The notes beneath the pieces are model-generated. The model had not been told where the DNA came from. It searched no databases and saw only the letters and a program-made list of their open reading frames with translations. A DNA stretch of 64,000 nucleotides from Alcaligenes parafaecalis (GTDB taxonomy: Bacteria > Pseudomonadota > Gammaproteobacteria > Burkholderiales > Burkholderiaceae_B): positions 1,116,001 to 1,180,000 of the forward strand of contig NZ_JAPKNA010000001.1 of the NCBI RefSeq assembly GCF_026344135.1, read 5' to 3'. Shown here one piece after another: positions 25,270 to 36,824 of this stretch. Position 1 is the first letter of the stretch; each line of letters begins with the position of its first letter. Position numbers and translations under genes: made by a program.

Positions 25270-26028
25270 TCAGACCGCCTGCACGCGTACACCGCTTTGT
25301 TCAAAAGCCTGGTGCAAACGCTGGGCAAATTCAGCCGCTCCCGCCTGATCCCCATGCAGACACAAGGTATCGGCAGACAAAGGCACTGTTTTACCGGACA
25401 GGCTGGTAACGGTGCCTTGTTCTATCATCTGCATCACTTGCTGCACGGACTGATCAGCGTCGGTAATCATGGCACCAGCTTGCTGACGGGGAGTCAGACT
25501 GCCATCGTCCTGATAGCTGCGGTCGGCAAAAACCTCCTGGGCGACTTTCAAGCCTGCATCACGCCCAGCCTGCACCTGAACACTGCCTGCCAAGGCATAC
25601 AGAATCAGACTGCGATCAATATCCGCCACCGCCTGGGCAATCGCTTTTGCCAATGCCCCGTCGCGGGCGGCCATATTGTAAAGAGCCCCATGGGCCTTGA
25701 CGTGGTGTAGCGCCGCACCCTGGGTACGTGCAACGGCAGCCAAGGCCCCCACCTGCACCACCACCATGTCATAGACCTGCTCGGGCGTGACGGTCATGAC
25801 CCGACGGCCGAAACCGGCCAAATCTGGCAAACCCGGATGTGCGCCCAGCTTCACGCCGTGCTTCAGTGCCAAAGCCACCGTCTGACGCATGGTGCCCGGA
25901 TCTCCGGCATGAAAGCCACAGGCGATATTCACCGACGTCACCCACGGAATCACCTGCTCGTCATGACCCATGACCCAAGGGCCAAAACTCTCGCCCATAT
26001 CGCAGTTCAAATCAATACCTAAGCTCAT
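25270..26028 (-). CDS. pxpA: 5-oxoprolinase subunit A (LamB/YcsF family)
   Basis: 252 residues. IDLNCDMGESFG at the N-terminus and the NIACGFHAGDP motif near residue 40 are diagnostic of the LamB/YcsF family. With PxpB and PxpC, PxpA hydrolyses 5-oxoproline to glutamate using ATP. Neither partner is encoded in this window. The ATG at 26028 overlaps the stop of the upstream LysR gene (ATGA) and follows GAGGGAAC, so the longer frame is rejected. The coupling suggests that the LysR regulates this gene or a pathway containing it. Confidence 0.9.
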   Translation of the reverse strand: MSLGIDLNCDMGESFGPWVMGHDEQVIPWVTSVNIACGFHAGDPGTMRQTVALALKHGVKLGAHPGLPDLAGFGRRVMTVTPEQVYDMVVVQVGALAAVARTQGAALHHVKAHGALYNMAARDGALAKAIAQAVADIDRSLILYALAGSVQVQAGRDAGLKVAQEVFADRSYQDDGSLTPRQQAGAMITDADQSVQQVMQMIEQGTVTSLSGKTVPLSADTLCLHGDQAGAAEFAQRLHQAFEQSGVRVQAV

Positions 26029-26966
26029 GGAGTTCCCTCTGATAATCCATCCAATCTGCCTGCGGCCTGGGCAATACAACGCCGGAACCACAGCAGCTCT
26101 GCCGCATTATGCGTGCGGGGATGCCAGAGTTGATAAAAACGCATCAGCGGAAAGTGAACCGGACAGGGCAAGACCGTAATAGGCAGAATGCGGGCATAGT
26201 ACTCGGCAAACTGGCGGTTGGTGGTAAACACCATGTCCGTGCGACTCAAAATCCCCGGTACCAGGCCGAAATACGGCACCACCATCTGTACCTGACGGCT
26301 GATGCCCTGCTCGGCCAGACAACCATCAATAAAGCCGCGCTTGTCTGTCACATGGGCTGAAGGGGCCAGATGCGGCATTTCCAGATAATGCTGCAAAGAC
26401 AGCCCGCGCTGCGCCAGCGGGTGATGGCGGCCCAGCATACAGACCACTTCATCATCAAACAGGCGCGCCAGATGCAGCTTTTCCGGCGGTTCCAGCCAGT
26501 TGCCGATCACCACGTCCAGCTCGCCCTCTTCCAGGGCCTGCACGTAGTCCAGATCCGGGTTGATGGTATGGACCACCAGCCGGGCCTGCGGTGCCTGGCG
26601 GCGTACCCGCTCGGCAATATCCGGGATAAAAGCGCCATCCAGATAATCCGGTGCGCCCAGATTGAAAACCCGGGTAGACTGACTGGGATCCATAGGCTCT
26701 GCGGTAGCAGAAATTCGCTCGATAGCTTGCAGGGCTTCCGTGGCATGTGCCAGCAAAAAGGGACCGCGCTCGGTAGGCACCATCCCCTTTTTACCGCGCA
26801 ACAAAATTGGATCGCCCGTGATTTCGCGCAAGCGCCGCAAGGCATTGCTGACGGCTGGCTGGGACATGCCCAAGCGGATAGCCGTACGCGAGACGCTATG
26901 CTCTTTGAGCAGCGACTGCAACACCCGCAGCAAATGTAGGTCTAGTTGTTCTCGTAATTTTGGCAT
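26025..26966 (-). CDS. LysR-family regulator, divergent from xdh operon
   Basis: 313 residues. Helix-turn-helix near residues 20-40 (HSVSRTAIRLGMSQPAVSNAL), followed by a NodD/PcpR-like effector domain. It is divergent from xdhA (143 bases between starts) and translationally coupled to pxpA behind it. Its target could be the purine operon, pxpA, or both. The divergent position favours xdh, but the ligand is not predictable. Confidence 0.87.
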   Translation of the reverse strand: MPKLREQLDLHLLRVLQSLLKEHSVSRTAIRLGMSQPAVSNALRRLREITGDPILLRGKKGMVPTERGPFLLAHATEALQAIERISATAEPMDPSQSTRVFNLGAPDYLDGAFIPDIAERVRRQAPQARLVVHTINPDLDYVQALEEGELDVVIGNWLEPPEKLHLARLFDDEVVCMLGRHHPLAQRGLSLQHYLEMPHLAPSAHVTDKRGFIDGCLAEQGISRQVQMVVPYFGLVPGILSRTDMVFTTNRQFAEYYARILPITVLPCPVHFPLMRFYQLWHPRTHNAAELLWFRRCIAQAAGRLDGLSEGTP

Positions 26967-27046
26967 GGTCTAAATAATACAAGCGCTGGCCCCTGCCGTT
27001 GATCCGTGTAGACACTCATACGCTTATATAGTGAACATCATGACAA

Positions 27047-27058
27047 GCGAATGTTCGC
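27047..27058. promoter_or_regulatory. Candidate operator upstream of xdhA
   Basis: GCGAATGTTCGC is a perfect 5-bp dyad with a 2-base centre, 51 bases before the xdhA start and inside the LysR/xdhA divergent region. Only symmetry and position support it. Confidence 0.35.
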
Positions 27059-27109
27059 GTCCTAAGCAAATGCTATCTTCGATCCGTAAAAAACCAGTCG
27101 AGTGAGATC

Positions 27110-28602
<1,493 letters not shown>

Positions 28603-28603
<1 letters not shown>

Positions 28604-30930
28604 TGAAAATTGACAGCATCGACCACCTGAACACCGCCACCGCGCAACGAGTCGGCGTGTCCTTTCTGCACGAATCCGCAGACCTGCACGTGAGCGGCAC
28701 CGCCACCTACACGGACGATTTGCCCGAATTGCAGGGCACAGCCCATATTGCGCTAGGCATGTCTGAAAAAGCCCATGCCCGCTTGCTGAGCGTGGATCTG
28801 GACGCTGTACGTCAGGCACCCGGCGTCATTGCCGTGCTCACCGTTGCGGACATTCCCGCTGCCAATAACTGCGGCCCAATTCTGCACGACGACCCGATTT
28901 TGGCCGATGGCATTGTGCATTACTTTGGTCAGCCCATCTTTGCAGTGATTGCCAAATCACACGATCAGGCACGCCGTGCTGCTCGTCTGGGCAAGATCAC
29001 CTATGAAGAGCTGCCTGCCATCCTGACTCCTCAAGAGGCCAAGGCTGCTCAGGTCGGTGTGCTGCCACCCATGCACCTGACCCAAGGGGATGCCCAAAAA
29101 GCGCTGGAGGCCGCCCCGCATCGCCTGAAAAGCACCTTCCAGTGCAATGGGCAGGAACAGTTCTACCTGGAAGGCCAGATTTCCTACGCCGTCCCCAAAG
29201 AATATGGCGCAGTCCATATCTGGTGCTCCACCCAGCACCCCTCCGAAATGCAACAGCTAGTGGCGCACTGCCTGGGCGTCGGTGCCCACAAGGTGCATGT
29301 GGAATGTCGTCGCATGGGTGGCGGTTTTGGGGGCAAAGAATCCCAGTCCGCCCTGTACGCTTGTGTAGCCAGTGTGGCTGCCGTCAAGCTGCAACGCCCG
29401 ATCAAGCTGCGTCTGGATCGTGACGACGACTTCATGATTACCGGCAAGCGTCACGGCTTCTACTACGAATACGATATTGGCTACGACGACGAAGGCCGCA
29501 TTCTGGGCGCCCGTCTGGACATGACGGCCAACTCGGGTTTCTCGGCCGACTTGTCCGGCCCGGTTGCCACCCGCGCCATTTGCCACTTCGACAATGCCTA
29601 TTATCTGTCCGATGTGGAGATGAGCGCGCTGTGTGGCCGCACCAACACACAGTCAAACACGGCTTTCCGTGGTTTTGGCGGCCCGCAAGGCGCTTTGGTG
29701 ATGGAAGTGGCGCTGGATACGATTGCCCGCCGCCTGGGCAAGGACCCTCTGGATATACGCCAACTGAATTTCTACGGCAAAGAAGATCGCAACATCACCC
29801 CGTACGATCAAACCGTTGTCGATAACGTCATCCACGAACTGGTTGGCGAGCTGGAAGCCACCAGCGAATACCGCCAGCGTCGTGAACACATCCGCGAATT
29901 CAATGCCAGCAGCCCGATTCTGAAAAAAGGTCTGGCTCTGACTCCGGTAAAGTTCGGTATTTCCTTTAACGTGCCTGCCTTTAACCAGGCGGGTGCTCTG
30001 GTCCACGTCTACCGTGACGGTACCGTGCTGGTGAACCACGGCGGCACCGAAATGGGCCAGGGTCTGAACACCAAGGTGGCCCAGGTCGTCGCCCATGAAC
30101 TGGGCCTGAACCTGGAGCATATCCGGGTAACCGCAACCGATACCACCAAGGTCGCCAACACCTCGGCCACGGCGGCCTCCACCGGCACTGACTTGAACGG
30201 GAAAGCAGCTCAAGACGCGGCCTACCAGATCCGCCAGCGCTTGACGACCGTTGCCGCCCAACTGTTTTCCGTTGAAGAATCCAGTGTGAAGTTTGAACGT
30301 GGCCAGGTCGAAATCGGCGATCAGACCATGCCCTTCTTCCAACTGGTTGAGCATGCGTACCAAGCCCGTGTACAGCTCTGGTCTGACGGTTTTTACGCCA
30401 CGCCAGGCCTGCACTGGGACTCCAAAGTCATGAAGGGCAATCCCTTCTACTACTTCTCCTATGGCGCTGCCGTAGCCGAAGTGTTGATCGATACGCTGAC
30501 CGGTGAATCCCGCCTCTTGCGCGCGGATGTGCTGCACGATGTGGGCAAATCCATCAACCCGGCCCTGGATATTGGACAGGTTGAAGGCGCCTTTATTCAA
30601 GGCATGGGCTGGCTGACAACAGAAGAATTGGTGTGGAACGCCCAAGGCAAACTCACCACTCATGCACCGTCGACTTACAAAATCCCGGCCATCAGCGACT
30701 GCCCCGTGGACTTCCGCGTGAACCTGTTTGACGGGCGCAACGCCATGGACTCCATTCACCGCTCCAAAGCCGTGGGTGAGCCGCCCTTGCTGCTGCCCTT
30801 CTGCGTCTTCAACGCAATCCGCGATGCGGTCGCCAGCGTAGGAAACTACCAGATCGAGCCAGAGCTGAACGCTCCCGCAACTGCCGAAGCCGTCATGCGA
30901 GCAGTCGCGGCTATTCGTCAAGCGAAATGA
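28603..30930 (+). CDS. xdhB: Xanthine dehydrogenase large (molybdopterin) subunit
   Basis: 775 residues from the ATG at 28603; a GTG at 28600 is also in frame. It oxidises hypoxanthine to xanthine and xanthine to urate at the molybdenum cofactor. Family motifs are RMGGGFGGKE near residue 235, the TAFRGFGGPQGA loop near residue 353, GGTEMGQGLNTK near residue 480, and the catalytic glutamate in KAVGEPPLLLP near residue 725. It overlaps xdhA by one base and xdhC by four. Confidence 0.95.
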
Positions 30931-31895
30931 GTAGCTGGCCCTCTCTTGCCCTCGCCCGCCTGAAAGCGGGTGAGCGGCTGGTTTTGTGCTCGGTGGCCTT
31001 GGCAAAGGGCTCTACCCCGCGCACTGCTGGCACCGCCATGCTGTTCAGTCAAACAGAGCAATGGCTGACCATTGGTGGCGGGCACCTGGAATGGGTGGCG
31101 GCGGAGCAGGCACGCGTCATGCTCAGCCAGTCCTCTGGCCCCAACTGGAGCCTGAGCCGTCTGCCGCTAGGCCCCAGTCTGGGACAGTGTTGCGGCGGAG
31201 TGGTCACCTTGCTGTATGAAACTCTGGGCCCCGAAGACTTGGAGTGGCTGGAAGAGCTGGATAAAACAGTGCGCGCCGGACAAGCCAGCAGCCGCCGTTC
31301 TCAACTGCTGTCTGACGGCAACAAGCAAGTGGATATCCAAAGCCCTTCCATCGTGGACGAGTCCCGGCTTGACTACGATGGTTCACAAGGCGTCTGGATG
31401 GAAGACCTGCCGCCCCCTCCTCTGACTATCCTGTTGTTTGGCGCTGGTCACGTGGGCGAGGCGCTGGTACAGATTCTAGGCACACTGCCATGCCGGGTGC
31501 TGTGGATAGACGAACGAGCCGAACTGTTTCCGGCTCAGGTGCCTGATAACGTCAGCCTGGAAATCACCGACATCCCCGATGCCCTGATTGAACAAGCCCC
31601 GACCAATAGCTATTTTCTGGTGATGACGCATAATCACGGCCTGGATTTGGCCCTGTGCCAACAAATTCTGCGCCGCCCCGATACGGCCTATGTGGGTCTG
31701 ATCGGCTCCATGACCAAACGCCGCCAATTTGAGCGCCGCCTGCAACAGCGCGGCATGCCCGAATCCCGTATCCAGGAACTGGTCTGCCCGATTGGCGTAC
31801 CCGGTATCAAGGGCAAAGCCCCTGCCATTATTGCCGTGGCTGTCGCCGCCGAACTGCTGGCCCATGCCTATCAAATGGGCCAGCTCAGTCGCTGA
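30927..31895 (+). CDS. xdhC: Xanthine dehydrogenase accessory protein XdhC
   Basis: 322 residues. The N-terminal XdhC/CoxI domain includes AKGSTPRTAGTAML and LGPSLGQCCGGVVT. The C-terminal Rossmann domain has LLFGAGHVGEALV near residue 170 and GLIGSMTKRRQFERRL near residue 258. XdhC binds the sulfurated molybdenum cofactor and inserts it into XdhB. Its ATG overlaps the xdhB stop (ATGA), so production is matched to the enzyme. Confidence 0.93.
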   Translation: MSSWPSLALARLKAGERLVLCSVALAKGSTPRTAGTAMLFSQTEQWLTIGGGHLEWVAAEQARVMLSQSSGPNWSLSRLPLGPSLGQCCGGVVTLLYETLGPEDLEWLEELDKTVRAGQASSRRSQLLSDGNKQVDIQSPSIVDESRLDYDGSQGVWMEDLPPPPLTILLFGAGHVGEALVQILGTLPCRVLWIDERAELFPAQVPDNVSLEITDIPDALIEQAPTNSYFLVMTHNHGLDLALCQQILRRPDTAYVGLIGSMTKRRQFERRLQQRGMPESRIQELVCPIGVPGIKGKAPAIIAVAVAAELLAHAYQMGQLSR

Positions 31896-31919
31896 TGCGA
31901 CCCCGACTTCAAGGACACT

Positions 31920-33245
31920 ATGACTACCTCTTTACACTCTGCCTGTGCTTACCGTGCCCAACTGCTGTACTTTGTAGCGGACCCAGCCACGCTGGAAGAT
32001 CCTTCCGAAGCCGTGCGCTATCACAGTGATGGTCTGCTGCTGGTTAACGAACAGGGCCAGATCCAAGCCTGTGGCGACTGGTCCGAACTGTCGCGCAGCC
32101 TGCCTGCCGGTACAAAGACCGTGGATCTGAGCGGCAAAATCATCATGCCCGGCATGATCGATACCCACCTGCACTTTCCGCAAACCGATATTATTGCCTC
32201 CCCTTCCAGCGGCTTGCTGCCCTGGTTGGAAACCTACACCTTCCCGACTGAAGGCCGTTTTGGTGATAGCGAACATGCTCGCGAAGTCGCTGGCGTCTTT
32301 CTGGACGAGTTGCTACGCAATGGCACCACTACCGCCCTGGTTTACGGCAGTGTGCATCGCCAATCCGTTGACGCTTTTTTTGAAGAAAGCCACGAACGCA
32401 ATCTGCGCATGATTGCAGGCAAGGTCATGATGGACCGTAACTGCCCCGACTATCTGCAAGACACGGCAGAGTCCGGCGCACGCGACTCGGAAGACCTGAT
32501 CAAGCGCTGGCACGGCAAGGGCCGCCAGCTCTACGCACTCACCCCCCGTTTTGCCCCTACATCCACCCCGGAACAATTGGCCGCTTGCGGTGAACTGGCC
32601 CGCGCCTACCCCGATGTCTTCCTGCAAACCCACGTGGCAGAAAACAAGGACGAAATCAAATGGGTAAGCGAGCTGTTCCCCAAGAATCGCAGCTATCTGG
32701 ACGTGTACGACAGCTTTGGCCTGCTTCGCCCCCGTGCCATTTACGGCCACAGCATCTGGCTAGATGAGCAGGACCGCGCCCGCATGCACGATACCGGCAG
32801 TATCGCGGCCCACTGCCCCACCTCCAATCTGTTCCTGGCTTCCGGCTTGTTCGACTTCCAGTCGATTCGCCAAAGCAAGGTTCTGCACACCCTGGCCACC
32901 GATGTGGGGGGCGGTACGTCTTTCTCCATGCTGCGCACCATGAACGAGGCCCATAAAGTGGCCCGCCTGAACAACTACCACCTGACCGCTGCCTCCATGT
33001 TCTACATGGCCACCGAAGGCGCCGCCCGTGCGCTGGACATGCAGGGCCAAATCGGTACGCTGGCTCCAGGTGCCGAGGCTGACTTTATTGTGATGGACCC
33101 CAAGGCGACGCCCTTGATGGCTCGCCGCAGCACCATGCTGAACTCGCTGGAAGAACAATTGTTCATGCTGGCCCTGCTAGGTGACGATCGCTGCATTCAA
33201 GCCAGCTACAGCGCAGGCCGCTGTGTGCATCAGCGCGATCACTAA
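31920..33245 (+). CDS. guaD: Guanine deaminase
   Basis: 441 residues, amidohydrolase superfamily. Zinc ligands are visible in PGMIDTHLHFPQ near residue 80, in LQTHVAE near residue 238 and YGHSIWL near residue 276, and the late Asp in LATDVGGGTSFSML. It deaminates guanine to xanthine, which feeds XdhAB. It is 24 bases behind xdhC with its own AAGGAC site, making it the fourth gene of the purine operon. No uricase or allantoinase gene is in the window. Confidence 0.95.
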   Translation: MTTSLHSACAYRAQLLYFVADPATLEDPSEAVRYHSDGLLLVNEQGQIQACGDWSELSRSLPAGTKTVDLSGKIIMPGMIDTHLHFPQTDIIASPSSGLLPWLETYTFPTEGRFGDSEHAREVAGVFLDELLRNGTTTALVYGSVHRQSVDAFFEESHERNLRMIAGKVMMDRNCPDYLQDTAESGARDSEDLIKRWHGKGRQLYALTPRFAPTSTPEQLAACGELARAYPDVFLQTHVAENKDEIKWVSELFPKNRSYLDVYDSFGLLRPRAIYGHSIWLDEQDRARMHDTGSIAAHCPTSNLFLASGLFDFQSIRQSKVLHTLATDVGGGTSFSMLRTMNEAHKVARLNNYHLTAASMFYMATEGAARALDMQGQIGTLAPGAEADFIVMDPKATPLMARRSTMLNSLEEQLFMLALLGDDRCIQASYSAGRCVHQRDH

Positions 33246-33255
33246 GCCCATCTGA

Positions 33256-33310
33256 AACGGGTTCCTGCCTGGCAATTTCAACTATTAAAACCACTGCCAG
33301 GAACCCTCTT
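33256..33310 (+). terminator. Weak hairpin after guaD
   Basis: GGTTCCTG..GGCA pairs with TGCCAGGAACC (three-base bulge, about 20-base loop). There is no T-run after it, so it may be a transcript-end stabilising hairpin rather than a true intrinsic terminator. Confidence 0.4.
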
Positions 33311-33438
33311 CTGCCTACTCAAAAAAGCATCTACACGCGTTTTGTGATTTAACGCGGATTTTACGGCGCCAGCGATACATTGATCCCGTCAGTAGGGAGC
33401 CAGCCCGGGCTCCTTCCTCTTCTTGGCGAGATTTCACT

Positions 33439-34740
33439 ATGTCCGGCACATCTACACTGGTGCAACGCAACTCCCTGTTCTACCTGTTAACGCAGGTCGT
33501 GGGGGTGACTTTTTTATTTCTTTGGCTGGCCAGCCTGACGCAGAACTGGTCTCCACTCAACCCCTTATTGGCCTCCAGCCCGCAGCCCGGCCATATGGCT
33601 CATGAAATGAAAGAGGCTCAAGGCCTGCTGACCGGCCTGATTGCCGCTGCTGGCTTGTCTTTTGCCGCTTGGAAGCTGCTTCGTTTGCGCGGTCAGGATG
33701 GCTTGTCAGGCAAACGCATCCTGCTCCTGGGCACCAGTCTGTTTCTGGCCGTCCCTTTGCTGATGCTGTTCCTGCAAAGCTCCGCCACCTCTCCGGAGCT
33801 GGAGTCCGTCTATCGCTGGATGCCAGAGATCAAGCCTTTGCTGGAAGTCGGCGCAGTTCTGGCGGTCGGTGCTGGTTTGCTGCATTTGTACTTTGCGGGC
33901 TGGGCCCTGAACCAGGCTCGTCTGCGCTGGGGAGGCCTGCTGGCCGGTCTGGTGTGCGCCTTTTTGCTGGGTCTGCTGGAAGCTGATCAGGAACGTATCA
34001 AGCTGACCCAAGTGTTTGCCTCCTTGGCCATTGTCTGGCTCTTGGGCAGCATTGCTTTTTACCCCCTGATCGTGAACCCCAAGCGTTGGTCAGCCTCCCA
34101 CAGTGAGCGGGCCACGGTAGAAGAAGCCTGGGAACACCTGGCCAGCATCCAGGTACAACGCCGTCGCACCTTGGGTGTCTTTGGTGGCCTGATGGTGGTG
34201 ATCCTGCCGTTCTTTGCCTCCACCTGGGCCGCCGATTCGCTGGGGTTCCAGTTCACCCGGATGGCGGGTCTGGCTTTGGTGCTGATCGCCGTCCTGGGCC
34301 GTTGCTGGTGCATGCTGTACCTTGGCGGGCATAAAGGCTCCAGCCTGATTAGCCAAGGCCCTTACTCCATCAGCCGCAACCCCCTGTACCTGTTTTCACT
34401 TTGCGCCGTCATGGGCATGGGAGCGCTCTCGGGCAGCCTGCTTCTAGGCCCTGTGCTGGCCCTCTTTGTGTACGCCGTCTTTAATAATGTGATCGACGAA
34501 GAGCAAGTTCTGCTGCAAAAAGTCTTTGGCAACAGCTATCAGGTTTACTGCCAGCGTGTCCCCCGTCTGGTCCCGAATCTGCGTCTGTGGAATAGCCCCA
34601 AAGAGCTGCAAGTCTCTCTGACAGGTCTGGCCCGTACTCTGCGCGATGCCCTGCCCTACTTCCTGATCTGGCCTGTCTTTGCCCTGGCACAGTGGCTACA
34701 AATCCACGGCTGGGTCCCCGTACTACTACGTCTACCCTGA
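33439..34740 (+). CDS. Multi-pass membrane protein with isoprenylcysteine/phospholipid methyltransferase-like domain
   Basis: 433 residues with roughly ten membrane helices. The C-terminal half carries LYLGGHKGSSLISQGPYSI followed by SRNPLYLFSLC (near residue 300), the S-adenosylmethionine-binding signature of the ICMT/PEMT membrane methyltransferases, and then EEQVLLQKVFGNSYQVYC. The N-terminal 200 residues are hydrophobic helices of no recognised family. The response regulator gene begins 59 bases after it and a sensor kinase follows, so all three are likely coregulated. The methyl acceptor could be a lipid or a protein cysteine; neither is provable. Confidence 0.7.
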   Translation: MSGTSTLVQRNSLFYLLTQVVGVTFLFLWLASLTQNWSPLNPLLASSPQPGHMAHEMKEAQGLLTGLIAAAGLSFAAWKLLRLRGQDGLSGKRILLLGTSLFLAVPLLMLFLQSSATSPELESVYRWMPEIKPLLEVGAVLAVGAGLLHLYFAGWALNQARLRWGGLLAGLVCAFLLGLLEADQERIKLTQVFASLAIVWLLGSIAFYPLIVNPKRWSASHSERATVEEAWEHLASIQVQRRRTLGVFGGLMVVILPFFASTWAADSLGFQFTRMAGLALVLIAVLGRCWCMLYLGGHKGSSLISQGPYSISRNPLYLFSLCAVMGMGALSGSLLLGPVLALFVYAVFNNVIDEEQVLLQKVFGNSYQVYCQRVPRLVPNLRLWNSPKELQVSLTGLARTLRDALPYFLIWPVFALAQWLQIHGWVPVLLRLP

Positions 34741-34799
34741 TTAAGCCCAGGTGCAGTAAGCTGAACAAGAACTGTCCCAACCAAGTGGAACAAGCTGTC

Positions 34800-35474
34800 A
34801 TGCGTGTTTTGATTGTTGAAAACGATACGACCATTGCCGAAAACCTGTACACCTATCTGGAACTGAAAGGCTTTGCCGTGGATGCCGCCTACGACGGCAA
34901 TGGCGCGCTGACGCTACTGCAAGAGCAGGATTTTGATGCTCTGATCCTGGACCTGGGCCTGCCGGGCCTGGACGGTTTTGGGGTACTGCAGGCGCTGCGC
35001 CAGTCCAGCCAAACGCCTATTCCCACTCTGGTTCTGACCGCACGCAGCCAATTGGAAAGCAAGCTCACCGCCTTTGACCTGGGGGCAGACGACTACCTGA
35101 TCAAACCCTTTGCTCTGGCCGAGGTCGAGGCCCGGCTCCGGGCTTTGATGCGCCGTGGGCCACCCCAGGTCCAACATGGCTCCCTGCATTGGGACAGCCT
35201 GGAATACAACCTGGATACAGCCCTGGTTACCGTCAAGGGACAAGACCTGCACCTGAGCTTCAAGGCCCGCCAACTACTGGAAGCCTTGCTACGCGACCCA
35301 CAAGCCATTCTGACCCGTCGGGCACTGGAAAAAACACTGTGGCCCCTGGGTGCGCCTTCACCCGAGGCCTTGCGCAGCCAAATCCATCTCTTGCGACGCG
35401 CCTTGTCCGATGCCGGAGCAGGCTCCATCGAGACCTTGCCCGGCATGGGCTGGCGCTTGCAAAAGGATCAGTAA
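34800..35474 (+). CDS. OmpR/PhoB-family response regulator
   Basis: 224 residues. Receiver domain with acidic pocket near residues 7-9, phospho-acceptor Asp51 in LILDLGLPG, Thr in LVLTARS and Lys in DYLIKPF. The C-terminal winged helix (residues 125-222) ends in HLLRRALSDAGAGSIETL and GMGWRL, as in QseB/PmrA-like regulators. The ATG at 34800 is preferred because the receiver starts there. It is followed by the sensor kinase after only 3 bases. Confidence 0.92.
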   Translation: MRVLIVENDTTIAENLYTYLELKGFAVDAAYDGNGALTLLQEQDFDALILDLGLPGLDGFGVLQALRQSSQTPIPTLVLTARSQLESKLTAFDLGADDYLIKPFALAEVEARLRALMRRGPPQVQHGSLHWDSLEYNLDTALVTVKGQDLHLSFKARQLLEALLRDPQAILTRRALEKTLWPLGAPSPEALRSQIHLLRRALSDAGAGSIETLPGMGWRLQKDQ

Positions 35475-35477
35475 TCA

Positions 35478-36782
35478 ATGGCAAAAACCCTGCGCCGAAG
35501 CCGCTTCATGAGCACCCTGACACAACGGGTGTCCTGGGCCTTGACCCTGATTGCAGCCTTGCTGGTCATCATTATGGGTGGACTGGCCTATGTCGCTTTT
35601 GCACGCATGGAAGACGAAATGGTCAATGCCATGCTGATCTCCTACGCCCGCAACCCCACCTTGCTGCCAGACAGCGCCTACGACCGCAGCGAGGCACTGG
35701 GGGCCGAGCTGGACAGTTACTGGTTCTTGCCGGGCCAGGCTCTGGATAATCTGCCCGAATTTGCCCAAGTCCCCAAACCGGGCATTTACGAATTTCATAT
35801 AGGCAGTGATACCTGGCACGTGCTGCGCCAGGACCAGGAGCAAGACCACTTGTATCTGGTGTATCGCGCCACCCCGCATGAAGACCGGGTGCGTGAATTT
35901 GGTCTGATTCTGCTGCTGATCGGTTCCGCCACCATTTTGCTGGTCTTTTTACTGGGTCGCCGCGTCGCCCGCCATGCCGTCGCCCCCATGCTGACCTTGT
36001 CCCGACACCTGGAAAACTGGGCACCGGGCCGCTCGGGCTTGCCCGAGCATCAGGACGATGAAGCGGGACGCCTGATTCGTGCCTTTAACCGCATGCAAGA
36101 GCAAGTTGAAGAGCTGCTCACCCACGAACGGGAATTCGCCGCCAATCTGGGCCACGAACTACGCACGGGCCTGACCGCCATACGCAGCGATTGCGAACTC
36201 TTGCTGCTGCAACTGCCCGAAGGCTCCCAACAGCAGCGCCTGCAGCGCATGATGGTCCACGCCGACGCGGTCACCGCCAGTCTGGATGCGGCAGAAAGCC
36301 TGGCCTATACCGCAGAGCGCCATGTCCGCGAGGTGGAGCTTCACGAACTGGGCCAACAAACCTGGCAGGCCGTCGCACTGCTGGACGCCGATAGCAGCAA
36401 AGTGCGGTGGAGTAATTTGCTGCCCGACACCCTGATCTACACCCTGGACCCTTATGCCTTGTCCATGCTGCTACGCATCCTGATGCGCAACGCCATCGAC
36501 CATGCCGCCCCCTGCAAGCTGCAATTAAGCTGGATTGCCCCCTCTGTACTCGCCCTGCAGGACGACGGCCCAGGCATAGCCACGCAAGACCAGATCCTGA
36601 TTTTTGAGCGCCACTTCAGTCAAGGTAAACAACTGGCGACAGGCTTGCGTGAACAGGGCCACCGAGGCATAGGCCTGGCGCTGGCACGCCAATTGGCCCT
36701 GGCCCAGGGCTGGAGCCTTAGCGTCCAAAGCGGAGCGAATGGGAAAGGCTGTGTTTTCATGCTGGATCTTGATCCGTCATAA
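35478..36782 (+). CDS. Sensor histidine kinase, EnvZ-class, cognate to the preceding regulator
   Basis: 434 residues. Membrane segments at about 20-42 and 142-162 flank a periplasmic sensor region of about 100 residues, then a HAMP-like linker. The phospho-acceptor is His226 in NLGHELRTGLTAIR; most kinases of this class have Pro where this one has Gly in the RTGLT position. The ATPase domain shows an N box (RNAIDHA), DDGPGI and GHRGIGLALA. It forms a two-component pair with the upstream regulator. The signal is unknown. Confidence 0.9.
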   Translation: MAKTLRRSRFMSTLTQRVSWALTLIAALLVIIMGGLAYVAFARMEDEMVNAMLISYARNPTLLPDSAYDRSEALGAELDSYWFLPGQALDNLPEFAQVPKPGIYEFHIGSDTWHVLRQDQEQDHLYLVYRATPHEDRVREFGLILLLIGSATILLVFLLGRRVARHAVAPMLTLSRHLENWAPGRSGLPEHQDDEAGRLIRAFNRMQEQVEELLTHEREFAANLGHELRTGLTAIRSDCELLLLQLPEGSQQQRLQRMMVHADAVTASLDAAESLAYTAERHVREVELHELGQQTWQAVALLDADSSKVRWSNLLPDTLIYTLDPYALSMLLRILMRNAIDHAAPCKLQLSWIAPSVLALQDDGPGIATQDQILIFERHFSQGKQLATGLREQGHRGIGLALARQLALAQGWSLSVQSGANGKGCVFMLDLDPS

Positions 36783-36824
36783 GCCTGTTTGAAGTCAGAC
36801 TGATACGCCCTTTCCAGGACCGGC

